Shown here piece after piece: positions 11,611 to 22,944 of a stretch of 64,000 bases of DNA. The notes beneath the pieces were generated by a model. It saw only the letters and a program-made list of their open reading frames with translations. It was not told the origin of the DNA and made no database searches. Within the stretch, counting starts at the first letter, position 1. Each line of letters begins with the position of its first letter. Origin of the DNA: Dermanyssus gallinae (lineage: Eukaryota > Arthropoda > Arachnida > Mesostigmata > Dermanyssidae); NCBI GenBank assembly GCA_003439945.1, contig QVRM01001440.1:310001-374000 (forward strand), read 5' to 3'. A program made the translations under genes and the position numbers.

Positions 11611-12288
11611 TAATGTGCAACATTGTATGTTTCTTATTACTCATACAAAGCATGCAGTTGGTCTCAGCCAAAACTATGCAAGTGTTTAAGCTTTCTTTCC
11701 TCCTATGGGCTTTCAGAAAGCATTATGCAGAATTGTGACAGTACCTCGAGACTAGAAGAGGGAAGCCTCATGCTTCAATCTTCTCTTAGATCGAAGGGAA
11801 CCTCGCGGGCTGAGGGTGGGTCTTAACGGATCACGCCAGGATAGGTTGATTTGACCGGAAGCTTGACCTCCGAGCGTCCTCTAGATTTGTCTTCTGCCTC
11901 ATAATGGAGACCCCTCTGCTCAGTCGGTGAGAGTTGTCATTATTCTTGCGACAATCTTTGCTGCTGATTTTCCAGCCATCGTGTATGAGGGGACTTCGTT
12001 GCGCCGGCCTAAGTGCAGCGCAGGTTGCAACTATATGGTCGACTGTGTCAGCTTCTCCAGATGTGCATAACACGCATTACCACTGTCGTAGATTCGACAC
12101 TAAATCGGTGACATTTTCGGCCGGAAGTGAAGGTGGGCGACACCGCAGTTTACTCATTACCACTTTGCACGGTAGGCCCCAAGGGTCAATTTGAACTCTC
12201 TCGATCAGGTCCTTCCATGCTGCTGGTTTAACTCTGGTTATAATCGTTTCTAAGACCTGTCGCCTCAATCTATAGGCCTCATAAGGAT

Positions 12289-12309
12289 CTCTCTCTCTCT
12301 CTCTCTCTA
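12289..12309. repeat. (TC)n microsatellite
   Basis: A short perfect run of TC dinucleotides inside R1 copy A. The corresponding place in copy B (around 54668) lacks it. Confidence 0.9.
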
Positions 12310-12819
12310 GACTGGGCCGCTCGCAGAGACTCTTCCGGGTCCCCTCGGCGTCGGCGTCATGACCGCGCTCTCATTAGGGCTCGGTTGGCTCGGATACAAT
12401 TGGAGCGTGCCTTCTGTAGCACAGGACTCCACCACGCCTTCGGTTTGCGGTGGGGCACACGTCCCCTGGGGGGCTCGCCTGTCGCCCTGCAAGCCACCGC
12501 TAGGATATTAGTGACGTCTTCTGTTTCCTGGAGCCGTGCGCATTGGCCGTTAAGAGTTTCTATAAGCGTACCTTTTTCAAGTCTTCTCATCTGCCAGGTA
12601 CGTCGCCCGGCGGGCTCAGTGCGACGCCTAGTCGGTTGGACCACTAAGAAGGTTATGTAGCGGTGGTCGCTGAAAATCTCCTGGTGATCTTGCACTACCC
12701 AGTCTTCAATGAGACTGAGCGAGGTGTCGTTTAATTAACTAGACAAAAGGCAAAGGGATATCTTGCGTTCTTGAACGTAAATATCGAGCAGGTGATGAAC
12801 CGGTCAACAGGTGATGAAT

Positions 12820-12881
12820 CAGACAAATATGAACCGATGGAGGGCAGCATAACCTGCTCTCCACCGGTTCATATTTGTCTG
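12820..12881. repeat. 62-bp inverted repeat (28-bp arms, 6-bp loop)
   Basis: The left arm 12820-12847 begins cagacaaatatgaaccg. The right arm 12854-12881 ends cggttcatatttgtctg. There are three mismatches between the arms and the loop is cataac. Copy B has only the equivalent of the right arm (about 54917-54945). Confidence 0.85.
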
Positions 12882-13075
12882 AAGGATTAGTCATTGCGTT
12901 GAAAGGCGGCAAATCATCTGCTAGTCTGATCCTCCGTCGTCAGCCGGTACCGTGACCTTTTGGCGGAGGACTCTAAAGTCGTCGGGCGCATGGTTAAAAA
13001 TCCTGCGCGACATTGCGTTCAGAATCAGTCACTTTCTTTTCAGCTGTTCCCGTTGCTTGTTCCTGCAGGCGGAAT

Positions 13076-13123
13076 ACGCCATGCTGTCGGCGCGATGACA
13101 CACGCCATGCTGTCGGCGCGATG
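13076..13123. repeat. 26-bp tandem duplication
   Basis: acgccatgctgtcggcgcga occurs twice in direct tandem, at 13076 and 13102. Copy B has one unit near 55140, so the duplication arose in copy A. Confidence 0.85.
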
Positions 13124-14389
13124 GCCTGGTACGTCGCAGACGAAGCACTGTATTCTCGTACTGTATGTTCCGTGGAACCACAGCGATGGCACATGCGCTT
13201 GACGGGTTCTTCTGCCTTGCAGGGGTGAGGGGGTTCAGTAGCTTTCAGAGGAATTAGCTTGGGGACTGCAAACTGCTGACAAAACGCCAAATCACTTTTG
13301 CTCTCACTGAAAAGGAGGTTAATTCCCTATAGTTGCGACCTCGTGCAAGATGTCCGACGTCGTGCAGTCCATGTCACTCCCCTTATATTAGCCTCCATGT
13401 TGCCCTCGTCAGTCAGTTGTGCTCGCAGACTCTTAAGGATGTCTGCGAATAACCCCGACCGAACTCTAACCGAGGTCTGGGTGGCCAGGGCGTGTGGGGT
13501 GGCCTTGGACTATTCGCGGAGAGACCCCTTTTCGTCGGTGCACTAGTGCTGTTGAGCTCAATAGAGCCAAGGTCCCGCTCGGCTCGACGAGAGCAGCCAG
13601 GGGCCGTTGCATATGTTTTCCACGTTTTTTCGGCCACACGTACAGCAATGGCTGTTCCGCGTCTGGCCTTGACAGCTATAGAATGCTGTTGACCGGCGTC
13701 CTGTAAAGGCCCGGGGTCTGATCATCTTGCTTCTCATCCGGCCCGAGAATGTCCACCAGAAGATGGCGCATCCCTCCCCCCGTACTAAAAGAGCCTGTAA
13801 ACGTCACCCAAGCTATTTTTGCATGGAGCACTGCCGCATTACCCGGAGGATGTTGAAGTAGCTGTGGGAGCGACGGAAACTGAGCGGACAATTCCATGAT
13901 GACTCCAGGGTCAGTGTCCGCTCCGGAAAACACCAGCAAGCCCTTCGTCGCTCTGGAGGCGGTAATGCTCTCAGGAGACAAGTGGACGCGCTGAAGAGCC
14001 GGGGCCAGAATAGGTCTACGAATTTGGTAAAGTCCTCGGCGGTACTCGCTGCCCCGATGAGAGGTAGGCCTGCGTTGTCTCAGGATCTGCTGGTAAATGA
14101 ACCACAGTTTGTGTTGGTAGGGCTCGGCTCAGCCTATGAGGCCATCCTGCGAGAAATACTTATAGTCAAAGTCGCTACTTGGCCCTCGTTCTGTTTCTTC
14201 GCTCGATTGCTGTAAGATACATTCCCCATACGTCATTGGCCACTAGATTTTTCACTTTGCGGCCACTCATCGTAATTTTTTTAATTTCTGGACTGCGCGC
14301 TCAATATCAAGAGAGGGAGTGGATCTGATGTAGCAATCTTACAAGTACACTCTGCAGTAGTACAAGAGCTAATGCTAGCCCTACAAACT

Positions 14390-14563
14390 ATCAAACTTGG
14401 TGGCGTGGTGCATTCGCGTGAGGCTTGCGACCGAAGAAAACACATATGTGCACAGAATCGATTTTACCGTTGCGCATTTGTATTTATGGGGGTTCGCCTT
14501 ACGAAGATATGCAAAAGCAAATATGGTAGACGGTTAATGTTGGCTGAGAGTCAGCCCGAAAAT
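14390..14563 (+). repeat. tRNA-derived SINE, diverged copy
   Basis: The 5' part resembles the tRNA-like head of the sister copies ('tggtggcgtggtg'). The body has 'gcgcatttgtatttatgggg' and the 3' part 'tggctgagagtcagcccgaaaa'. It is clearly related to 36557-36727 and 26245-26426 but more decayed; box B is no longer canonical. Confidence 0.75.
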
Positions 14564-14948
14564 ATGATGACAAGATACTCCAAGTAAGTAACGTGAGTGC
14601 TAACGAAGCACAGACGTTTGAAAGCGTGTCCTAGTTCGACTATGCGTTAAGGATGTCAATCAAATGGCCTATTCTAGCAGTTGCCTCTGAAAGTGAAGTT
14701 AATCAACAGTGTGTTTTATCCTATTTGCACATGACTTTTAACCAAAACTTAGAACTGGACTATCTCGTCTGCCTCTTTTGGTGCTGCTTTGACCCTTGAG
14801 TCAATTTATAAAACCGTCGTAAACAAAACATCTCTTAATATTCTCTTAAATTATGTTAAGTAAAATTTGTATTGTTGATGCATTAAAAAGCTTATTAGAT
14901 ACGTTACTTGGTTTGGTATATTTGTTTAATGTGTGTTTGAAATTGCAG

Positions 14949-15183
14949 TTGCGGTTGTCATCTTGCTGCTAATAGACTTTGGAATATTATTTTGGACGTT
15001 GAGAAAGATACAGCAAGAACGGCCTGGACCTCTTGTGAAGAATTCTCTGCTACACAGAACCGTGTTCAATTTTCCAATCTATTCCTACCAATCACTCTAC
15101 ATATTTAATCTTACTAATCTAGAAGAGCTTGTAAGCAAACAACACATACCTATCGTGCAGGAACTCGGACCTTATGTATTCAG
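14949..15183 (+). CDS. CD36/SCARB-type scavenger receptor, exon 1 of those found (N-terminal membrane anchor)
   Basis: Class B scavenger receptors are two-pass membrane proteins with a large extracellular or lumenal domain that binds lipids and lipoproteins. This exon starts after the acceptor gaaattgcag and ends at the donor gttagt, with the two bases ag of an Arg codon. It encodes a hydrophobic anchor (VVILLLIDFGILFW), the charged 'RPGPLVKN' region, and 'YQSLYIFNLTN' followed by 'QELGPYVF'. That series matches the start of the CD36 ectodomain (anchor, WxxP-like turn, FWIFDVQNPEE-like strand, GPYxYR). NLT is a potential glycosylation site. Stops upstream in this frame show it is an internal exon; the initiating exon was not found. 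Exons 1-8 are phase-compatible throughout. Confidence 0.9.
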
Positions 15184-15789
15184 GTTAGTTCTCCTAAGGT
15201 TATTTGTATATAATATGGTATAAATGTATGCGGAATAACGCACGCGTTCTTTCTTTGATAATGATTTGATGTTTTATTTTTCTTCTTTAGGATCACGCTA
15301 TTATGGGTGATAGAAGGTAGTAACAACCTTGTAAACGTAACGTTTACGTCTTACATTTGTGTAATACTTTGCTAGATACTTTTTGTAGGCGATTTTGCAC
15401 GCTTATCATGTGTTGTTTAAACAGTAGGTTGAATAAACGAATGAAACATATAGCTGTATTCATCAAAACTTGCGAGTATGCTGGAACACTTAAATAGATA
15501 ATGTTAATTTTGAAGATAACGATAATGTAGTAATAAAAATACAAATAAATATACAGAAATTATAAAGTAGTGCAGTGATTTTGACACGAATGAAGTCAAT
15601 TAAAATATTAACAGGGGGCGCCTGTGAAAACAAAACTACGCGAAAGAACACATTTTTGAAGACTTACGTTGCAAGCAGGCTATTTGGGAATGGCGGCAGA
15701 TTCTTTCCTATTAATAAATTAGTAATGACGTCGTCTATTTCAAGAAAGCGTGTTGGCAGAGTGGTGACGGCGAGGTAAAGTGCTAGCGC

Positions 15790-16330
15790 GGCATAGCACT
15801 AGCTAGTGTAATGTACAAGGTTCTTATGAGGATTTACCGGCTTACATTCCGTATAGATTTTAACATAAAATGCCGAATGTATGACCCTATCCGAGATATT
15901 TTAGCCGGCCAACGTATCATAATTTGGACGGGGCTCACACAATTGCCAAGAAGTTCTCATTGGGATGCCACAGGGTGACACAGCTAGCCAATTTTTACTT
16001 ACACTGTACGCGGCTGGCCTTGAGAAGTGCCTTCAAAAAGTAAAAACTCCTCGTGTGTTTCACGCACAGGACTTATTTATTATGAGAAAATCGAGACAGC
16101 AACTCCAGTTTTACTTGATGGAAATTGCATTATGGCGTTGCGAAAATAAACTGAACATGTGTCCACTGTGTCCAAAAAACAAGATTGATGCTTTTTAGCA
16201 GAGAATATATCTATGCCCAAAGTTAATATAATATAAAGATAGCAGACATGCACTAGAATTGGTCTACAACTTAAGATACTTGAGAGTAACACCGACACCC
16301 ACGCTGTACTTTACTAGTCACATTAAATAA
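15790..16330 (+). mobile_element. non-LTR reverse transcriptase fragment, intron 1
   Basis: A plus-strand frame contains an RT fingers-type piece (about 15790-15860, 'YRGIALAS') and palm motif B 'MPQGDTASQFLLTLYAAGLEK' (split here as MPQGDTASQFLL plus TLYAAGLEK; 15965-16030). A decayed motif C ('FHAQDLFIM' for xxADDLxxM) follows. The Asp-Asp pair is broken. It is related to the fragment at 25300-25680, which holds the preceding part of the same RT type. Neighbouring frames have stops. It is a dead relic in the CD36-like intron. Confidence 0.7.
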
Positions 16331-16477
16331 ATGGAACTATAGGCGGTTTGTTTAACAATGGTGTTGAGAAATTTCCGACAAGCTGACATTAGGACTGTTA
16401 TTAGTATATTTATGCTTGAAATCCTTTTCTACCAACGCGGGCCGGCGTTGTAGGATTCCAACCCACTAGCGGGTGTG

Positions 16478-17640
16478 TTTCCCCGGAGCCAAGGGGAGGC
16501 GCGAGCAATTAAAGAGAGCGGCCCTTGTCTTCTCCTTTAGTCTGTTCTTAAAAACTTGTGACGCTTCTTTCCAGTACGAAAAAGATGCTGCTCTGGCTAT
16601 GCTGGACACCTTAACGCGCTGTGTTCCGGGGTATCAGCGAGTCCTTCGCCGCAATTGACGCACATGGGGCTAGTGGCCTTCGCGATCCTAAACAGGTAGG
16701 ACTGGAAGTCCCCGTAGTCTGTGAGGACCTGGGTCGTGTAGAATGTTAGTTCTCCCGCCGGTCGGTTGAGCCACCTTCTGATGTTTGAGATCAAAGTACG
16801 GAGACTGGCGTTTGAAGCACTCTGTTGTGGGCCGTCTTATTCCACCTGCCAGAGGTCGGTCGTACGCTGACGTTCTCCGTCTCGTTTTGGGGCCAGGGTT
16901 TTCCTATAAATGACGGCGCTCGGCCACCTTTAGATCCCATGGAGTCGTTATGATGAGCATCTGGGCCCGATGTAGGCGAGTCCTGTTTGCGGCGAATTCT
17001 AGTGTGTCGATTGGTCAGGTCAATATCGGGGGGAGATCCATTAGCCGTAGCAGGTCGCTGTAGGTTATGATCCATAGCATGTAGATAGTTGACTTTAAAC
17101 TTCCGTGAGTAAAAGGGGACCTTTTTCCTGTGGAGACTCTTCAGAGTAACTCTCCATGGTAGGCTATTAAACTATTTTTTGACGTCCAGTAAATTGCGAG
17201 GGAGATCTCGTCTTCTAAGGGGTTCTCGTGTAGGAATTCCACCTGTGTCTGAATCAGTTATATGACGCCGATGGTTGAGGTGTATTTACGGAACCGGTGC
17301 TGGGTGTCGGACAGCAGGTTGCCCCCTTTCGCAGAAACTCGTGAGCGTGCCTTCATGATGGACGTGAACTTGATGAACATGAACGTGCCTTCATGCCTTA
17401 GTCGAGGAGCCGAGTAGGGTATGAGGACCAGGTCTGCGGCAGATAGTGAGTCCGTCTGAAACATTTCAGTTACCGCGACGGCTACTGCTTCTGAGTATTC
17501 CGTCATTAATAGCTTAACCGCAAAGACTGAGACACCATCAGGGCCCGGTGTCGGCATTCTGCCGCACGCACACTCTATGTCTCGCACACCCCATGTCTCG
17601 CACACCACCAATATTGCTTTCAGTGCCTTTTCTTGTGCAA
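16478..17640 (-). mobile_element. R1-like element fragment, intron 1
   Basis: On the minus strand, 17611-17258 carries an RT N-terminal segment ('MPTPGPDGVSVFAVKLL', then motifs of the fingers region). After an internal gap, 17075-16791 gives a degenerate linker. 16794-16597 gives the R1-type C terminus with 'ISNIRRWLNRPAGELTFYTTQ', 'DYGDFQSYLFRI' (part of that line) and the zinc cluster CVNCGEGLADTPEHSALRC. The palm with the catalytic Asp residues is missing. The order is right for a single deleted copy inserted opposite to the host gene. Confidence 0.7.
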
Positions 17641-17644
17641 GGTC

Positions 17645-18056
17645 CTTCTTCCTTTCGTCTATAAAATATATGATTCAAAATGTTACTGATGTCGTAAAAA
17701 CTGTGGTGAAATCGATATCGACCGATATCCGGTAGTAAGATGTTTAGAATTAAACACCAGCTCGTCAACAGCTACTCTAATTGACGTGCTTAAACGGTAT
17801 AACCCGTATTCATTGTGAAGATTTATTAATAATAATGAACCTTAGATTCAGCTTTGCTTATATTTAAAGAGAGTTGTGAAAAATGCAGGGAAGCGTCGAC
17901 AATTTACGCAATATAATCTGGTTATATTGTTGTATGCTTATTTCTGTCAAGTGTTTACAGCTATGCATTTCTGGTAATATTTTTGCGCCGATGTAGGTAT
18001 TAATAAATATATCCATAAAGCTATTCTCTTTCCAGTCCGCTTCACTGCCTTGTTCA

Positions 18057-18119
<63 letters not shown>

Positions 18120-18323
18120 TATCACATGCCTATTCAGCGATAGCGCTATGTTAGTCTAAAAAACTATAAATAGTCATAGTATTTCTTGACACAACAAGAT
18201 TTTACAATCATACAATTAATATTTTCGTACGTAATCTGCGGTTATTATTTTCGTACATGAATTGCTGTCGTTTTTTTGTCGTGTAGTATATAATGCATTT
18301 TCATTTGCGTGGACTTTGCACAG
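17645..18323. other. intron sequence with (TA)n
   Basis: No gene seen. Contains a long perfect (TA)n run at about 18059-18117. A short open frame ending at 18323 is intronic: it precedes the exon 2 acceptor and has no family resemblance. Confidence 0.6.
18059..18117. repeat. (TA)n microsatellite
   Basis: About 29 perfect TA units. Confidence 0.95.
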
Positions 18324-18554
18324 GATCGTACACATAAAGAAGAATCTAGGTTATGGCAACGGTTACTTAGAGTATAGAAACAAGCCGCAGTTCATTTTTG
18401 AGCCAGATCTGTCAAATGGCACTCTGAGGGATAAAATTACAACTGTCAACTTTGCTGCCATAATTCACTTTAATCTGGACGGCACGTCACGCTCCGAAAT
18501 CCGAAAGAAAAGCCTCTTTGTAAATCCCACCGTGGACGAATACTTCTTTCACGG
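18324..18554 (+). CDS. CD36/SCARB-type scavenger receptor, exon 2
   Basis: Follows the acceptor tttgcacag and ends before the donor gtaagt. The first base completes the Arg codon begun in exon 1, giving GPYVFR across the junction as in the family. The exon encodes 'YRNKPQFIFEPDLSNGTLRD', the family's (Y/F)xFDxExS region. It is followed by 'ITTVNFAAII', equivalent to the conserved ITxxNxP strand, and ends in 'VDEYFFHG', equivalent to the WGY(E/D)DP turn. NGT is a potential glycosylation site. The donor leaves two bases (gg) of a Gly codon. A (TA)n run starts 11 bases into the next intron. Confidence 0.9.
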
Positions 18555-18561
18555 GTAAGTC

Positions 18562-18565
<4 letters not shown>

Positions 18566-18620
<55 letters not shown>
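18566..18620. repeat. (TA)n microsatellite just after the exon 2 donor
   Basis: TA repeat interrupted once by TG, starting 11 bases after the donor. Confidence 0.9.
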
Positions 18621-18729
18621 GACCTAGGAATTTATATTACGCCTAATCTTCATTTTAGTCTTTACATTACCAAGGTTGCGGAGGCACCACCGCATCATAA
18701 ATACTATGTTCCGTTGTTTTATTTTAACG

Positions 18730-18870
18730 ACTCTCAATTTGTACATTCGCCTTAATAAATCTTTTGATTTTCTTAAATATTGCTCTCCTGTTTGGAAGCT
18801 TTATCTGTGTAAATACACGGAGTTGGTAGAAGACACGTTCCTGAGACGTCCCTATCTTGTTTGGACTCTT
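18730..18870 (+). pseudogene. non-LTR RT C-terminal relic
   Basis: The plus-strand frame contains 'LKYCSPVWKLYLCKYTELVE' followed by 'TFLRR', the thumb-end signature of CR1/jockey-type RTs (YCSPVWNPY...IE.VQRRF). Only about 35 codons are recognisable. A related relic lies at 42800-42915. Confidence 0.6.
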
Positions 18871-19884
18871 GGGTACAGCTCAGCATCTAATAAGTTATAT
18901 ACTGAAGGTGCGTTTGTGGTGGCGTTAGGTGTGAAGAGATCGTTGACGCTGAGTACGCGCCACGTGCTCAGAGAAACGATTTTGGTGCGTGTGATCAGGT
19001 GTGTCACCAAAGACACAGGGCTTTTATTGTCGTTTACATTTCGACGTTTAGCGGTGTTTTATGTTTCGTGTTCCAACGTGGTCTATTTACGGAGGCCATA
19101 TTGGAAGGGGATATTACATTATTTACTTCTCTATTAATGAATTATCTATGATTACGTTATTGATAGACAGTCTTTGCTGTTTATTGCAATAAGGGTATCC
19201 ATGGAATGTGCTTAATGATGATTACTTTTCTAGAAAGCTCACTAGGTTTTCACTCCATACGTTTACGCCGATGCGTAGATTTGTAAGTTTGTTGCATATC
19301 TTAGTATTCCCTCCTTTCATAAATGTTGTAACTTTATTCGTACTAGAAACACGTTGTACGTATACTCTTTTTGCGGTGGCTTATCAAAAAAGAAGAGCAA
19401 TCACTGACACCTATTTATTGCATAATAGTGAAGACCTGTCTTTCTAAGGTCTTCAGTATGTTTGCGTAGTTGCTCAATGACCATTATTTAGTCCATCAGA
19501 TGTTTTGCAAGTGTATTCGGTTTCCGTAATGCATGTCTAGTACTAGATCTAGCGAATCTACAACAAAAAATATCAATTGAGTTGAAACAAAAAGCCCGCT
19601 TTAGAATTTTTCGCAATGTACCGACAGCGATCTACTGACTACGTGTCTTATTCCTTATTCAAATGCTTGATAGCCTTGGTTATCTTGCAGGCATATTCGT
19701 CTTCTGTTGTATCTCTCCGGTTCGCGGCGACACGCGGTCAAAACATTGTTGAATTAAGTCAGCGCAAATACAGATAGATATATTGTATTATTAATTTTAC
19801 AACTAGTAATAAAATGTCGACAAGACTGATCCGCCGGGCTATTTGCACACTGATGATCATTCTTTTTCTGTCGTTTTGACACAG
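18871..19884. other. intron 2 remainder
   Basis: The open frame extending to 19137 and the one at 19208-19447 show no recognisable motifs. Nothing else seen apart from a pyrimidine-rich run leading to the exon 3 acceptor. Confidence 0.5.
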
Positions 19885-20040
19885 ATTCTTCGATAAGGAT
19901 TTATATCAGCATGATCAATCGACCCTGATAAGCGCAGAAGGTAAATATGGATATTTTATGAGGCGGAATGATTCCTTTAAGCATACCGTGTATACCGATG
20001 CCAAAAGGGTCAACAATCTTTTCAAATACGCCTCTCGAAG
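19885..20040 (+). CDS. CD36/SCARB-type scavenger receptor, exon 3
   Basis: Acceptor ttttgacacag, donor gtgagt. The first base completes the Gly split from exon 2. The exon encodes 'ISAEGKYGYFMRRNDSFKHT' and 'VYTDAKRVNNLFKY', matching the family's FGxFxxRN(N/D)T...xYTGxxxxxxxG segment. NDS is a potential N-glycosylation site. No Cys. It leaves two bases of an Arg codon, completed by exon 4. Confidence 0.9.
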
Positions 20041-21203
20041 GTGAGTGATCCTGAGTCACATCTTTTTTTTGCATTTTCCTACATTTTCTAATCAGAGTCA
20101 AACACTCCTTTATTTTATGTATACATTTCGTGTTATCGGAAAGCAGAAGATACATTTTCTAAATAAATTATAAATCATGTATAGCATTGACAAAGTGGGT
20201 GTAGCACAGAAGAAAGAATGGTGGTGAGATAGGCTGCAAATTTACCTCCGTTAGGGTATAATTATTTTCACGCTTAATCGGATGAGATATAAGAAGCATA
20301 AGCACGTTATTTAGGTTAACAAACAACTATGCAAGCACAACGGAAAAGGTAATAGCATAGTGGAAGATCGTCTCAACAATCGCCTTTACTCCGGCTGCAA
20401 AGGGTCATCATCATCATTGTTGCTGTCATTGTTGCCATCGACTCTAATGTCAAGAGCATCTAGGTAGCCTTGTGCCGATAGTGCGTCTGAGCAGCCTAAA
20501 AATCGTCACAGTTGGAACGCTTACACAGCTTATAATTAAGTCACGTGACCACTCGATCAATATTGCTTGTAGTATTGACAACTTCCTACATGTATCCAGA
20601 TTTTCGGATTCAGAACGTGGTTTATTTGCAAAACTGCATTACAGATGCTTAAGTTTTTGGGGAAAAAATGACATTTCATAAAATAGAGTGAATTTACACA
20701 GTCACATGGTCATATATACAGATGTGTACATAGTAAACCGGTGATTTAGCTTCTTCGTGTGATTTAGTATTGTAGCAACTAAATACGCTCGACACAACAG
20801 TACTGCCGACTTTTTGTATGGTAGCTCCTATAACTCATGAATCAATTACTATCTCCGCAGCTCTTCACTTCGCAACGCCTGCCAACACTCTCATCGATCT
20901 GTTATATCAGAGCCGGAAGCAAGATACTTTTTTAATTCCCGCGCAAATATACTCACAGAGGAGAGCGATCTTATGCGTGGTAGCGCGCTCCAAATATGCG
21001 GCAGCCGACATAATAGAGAATGAGACCCAAGTTCTTTTTGAGGTCCTCGGTACCACAAATACTGTCGCACTACGCAGCCGCCTTCTCCGCCTAGGTACCA
21101 AGGGAAATACTTTATCCACCGGTAGTAAACCGCGAGAGGTTTTGTAGGCAAGCGTAGCCACTCTAAGAATATAATGTATATCTACTTATATTTGCATTTG
21201 CAG
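20041..21203. other. intron 3
   Basis: Contains an antisense RT 3' relic (20880-21165). No other gene seen; 20400-20470 is a short run rich in catcat/gttg motifs. Confidence 0.5.
20880..21165 (-). pseudogene. non-LTR element 3'-end relic
   Basis: Minus-strand frames give 'LLCRLPHIWSALP' followed by 'IRSLSSVSIFARELKKYL'. This resembles the C-terminal tail of many CR1/L2/Rex-type RTs (xxWNxLPxxIRxxxSLxxFKxxLKxYL). Upstream codons (about 21160-21010) are shifted between two frames. Family assignment is tentative. Confidence 0.5.
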
Positions 21204-21250
21204 GCATTTTGAAGAATATGGAAATGAATGCAACAAAGTCGAGGGCACAG
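21204..21250 (+). CDS. CD36/SCARB-type scavenger receptor, exon 4 (47 bp micro-exon)
   Basis: Acceptor catttgcag, donor gtaaat. It encodes only 'HFEEYGNECNKVEGT' after completing the Arg codon. This is the family's NxxxCNxxxGT(D/S)G turn; its Cys corresponds to the first disulfide Cys of the CD36 ectodomain (Cys243 in human numbering, from family knowledge). One base (g) is carried to exon 5 to give Asp. The exon is short, but the exact phase match on both sides and the family motif make it secure. Confidence 0.88.
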
Positions 21251-22858
21251 GTAAATTATCTATGAACATTTCTATCTGACAGGTTAGTAGTCTATTTTAC
21301 ATATATGCCTAAACTTAACTGTCGAAGCTGTGGTTTCAATGCGAGATAAGTGCAAATAGAGAGCGCACCTAGCGAAGGTGAAACAACTGCTGTGCACTAG
21401 GTTCAGTCATAAAAGGCTTACGCGATTATATTTCGAGCGGCTGTAGAGATCACGCATCAGACAAGGTCGGACTCCGCTACGCCGAGGTAACCCTCAAAGC
21501 ATGATTGATTAAAAGTATTTATTTAAAAAAGTTTTTATGTGAGCAATTGAAGTGAACAATTGTCTCCGCGTACACGTGTGGTCACGGGTGTCTCTAACTC
21601 AGGATTAGCCCAGTATTGATTGATCTATTATTTGCTTGCCATGTATACCTAAATGCACATGTGTCACTCTTATATGTCAGAGGCGCTTAAAGCGGCAGCA
21701 TGTGAATGATGCAGCAAGATATCAGTCAACTCCAGCCACAACACGTGTGCCGATACCATAGAGGCGCTTCCCACGGCAGATATCGCATTGTAGCCAGCTC
21801 ACAAATGCGTTTGCTGCCACCGGAAGCGTAGGATGAAGACAGTCGAAATTGTGCGGTTTCACTGACGCTCATTCGTACATATGTATTATGTTTCACAATA
21901 GGAAAGAGAGCAATACGGCAGCGCCGCCTTCACATTTTATGGGACACAACTCACTTTGTTATAGACGGCCTAAACCTGCATGCGGCCTTGAGATGGCAGT
22001 GTCGTTTGGTTGCATTGCACCTAAGTGGCATTCTACCATTAAAGCGTTAAGAAGACTTAGTTACGGATTGGTGATCCAGGTGAAGGTATCCTTCTCGTCT
22101 ACAAGACGTTGCTATTGCCGGAATGTTATGCTTACCAGTTTTGAGGGGGGCTATCTCGTTGGGCTTTCACCCAGAACAAAAATCATCCACATCAATGCTC
22201 TTAGGGCAATGTTCGGGAGATGCCGTAAAGCTGTGGCTGATCTGTTTAGCGCGCACGCATTGTCTCCGATCAATGAAATGTATTGCGTGCGCGCTGTCCT
22301 GATTGCGTTCTAAATTATGAGAGGCAAGATTTTATCGGACATTTTGTTCCCACGCACATTTTTTGCTTTACACATCATAACTTTTCCGTTCTTTACTAAA
22401 CAAGTATCTAGTACAACTAATCTCTTGTCTATTGCCCACTGTCTATTTGGAGCTCCTTACATCAAGAAATACGATCACCCTCGTGTGTAAGGGAACTCAC
22501 AAGGATAGTTGTACAGCTTCTGACCAAAATGCGTTAAGGCAACTGTAAACGTAAATATGTAAAATATATAAATTGGTGCAAACAGGTACGCTTGTGCAAC
22601 TGTGTAAACTTTGTGTACAAGTTTGTACAAATGTGTACACTGAAGCATTCATTTAACCTGTTATTTGTATGAAAACTCAAGCATTTTGAGAACGCAGATC
22701 TGGCATTAAACCAAGCCTTGTATGCATGTATGTATTCTAGGTACATAGCTTATAAATATATCTTTAAATTATATTGCTGTTGGTAATTATCGAACCTGGA
22801 ATCGGACTCGCGCTCTGCATCGATGAATAAAAACAAAGCTGAGCTTCTCGCATCGCCC

Positions 22859-22940
22859 TGTTTGGCATCAACAATTGTGTAAGGATATAATTATGACTAG
22901 AAGGATAAATTATGAATTACACAAATTTTGATGCCAAACA
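22859..22940. repeat. inverted repeat with 23-bp arms
   Basis: The left arm 22859-22881 begins tgtttggcatcaa. The right arm 22918-22940 is its reverse complement with two mismatches; the loop is 36 bp. A partial direct copy of the left arm's inner half plus the following bases (ttgtgtaa.gatataa) recurs at about 22950-22970. Confidence 0.8.
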
Positions 22941-22944
22941 CGTC

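Larger units (their letters stand above)
11615..14272 (-). mobile_element. R1-clade non-LTR element, copy A (RT deleted)
   Basis: Minus-strand order: ORF1 (about 14215-13000), with a gag-like region and a 'CHRCGSTEHTVRE' zinc knuckle (13290-12994). ORF2 then begins, with the endonuclease end 'SDHRYITFLV' and linker 'KPKAWWSPVLQKARSNC..ANRAL' (12695-12307). Next comes 'QIDPWGLPCKVVMSKL' (about 12230-12130), then the C-terminal zinc region 'SGEADTVDHIVATC' (12073-11960). The entire RT catalytic core is missing: sequence corresponding to 52990-54460 of copy B is absent, with the joint near 12085. The 3' UTR reaches about 11640. Copy A also carries a private hairpin and a tandem duplication. R1 placement rests on the 'DPWG..YKVVM' type linker and the C-terminal Cys/His cluster. 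Confidence 0.8.

Noticed and set aside
14929..14948. Possible start codon for the receptor at ATG 14929
   Set aside because: It is in the wrong frame for the membrane anchor, and the correct frame has a TAA at 14927-14929. The AG at 14947-14948 is the acceptor of an internal exon.
18262..18323. N-terminal extension of the open frame before exon 2
   Set aside because: A clear AG at 18322-18323 and exact phase fit with exon 1 show that this part is intronic.
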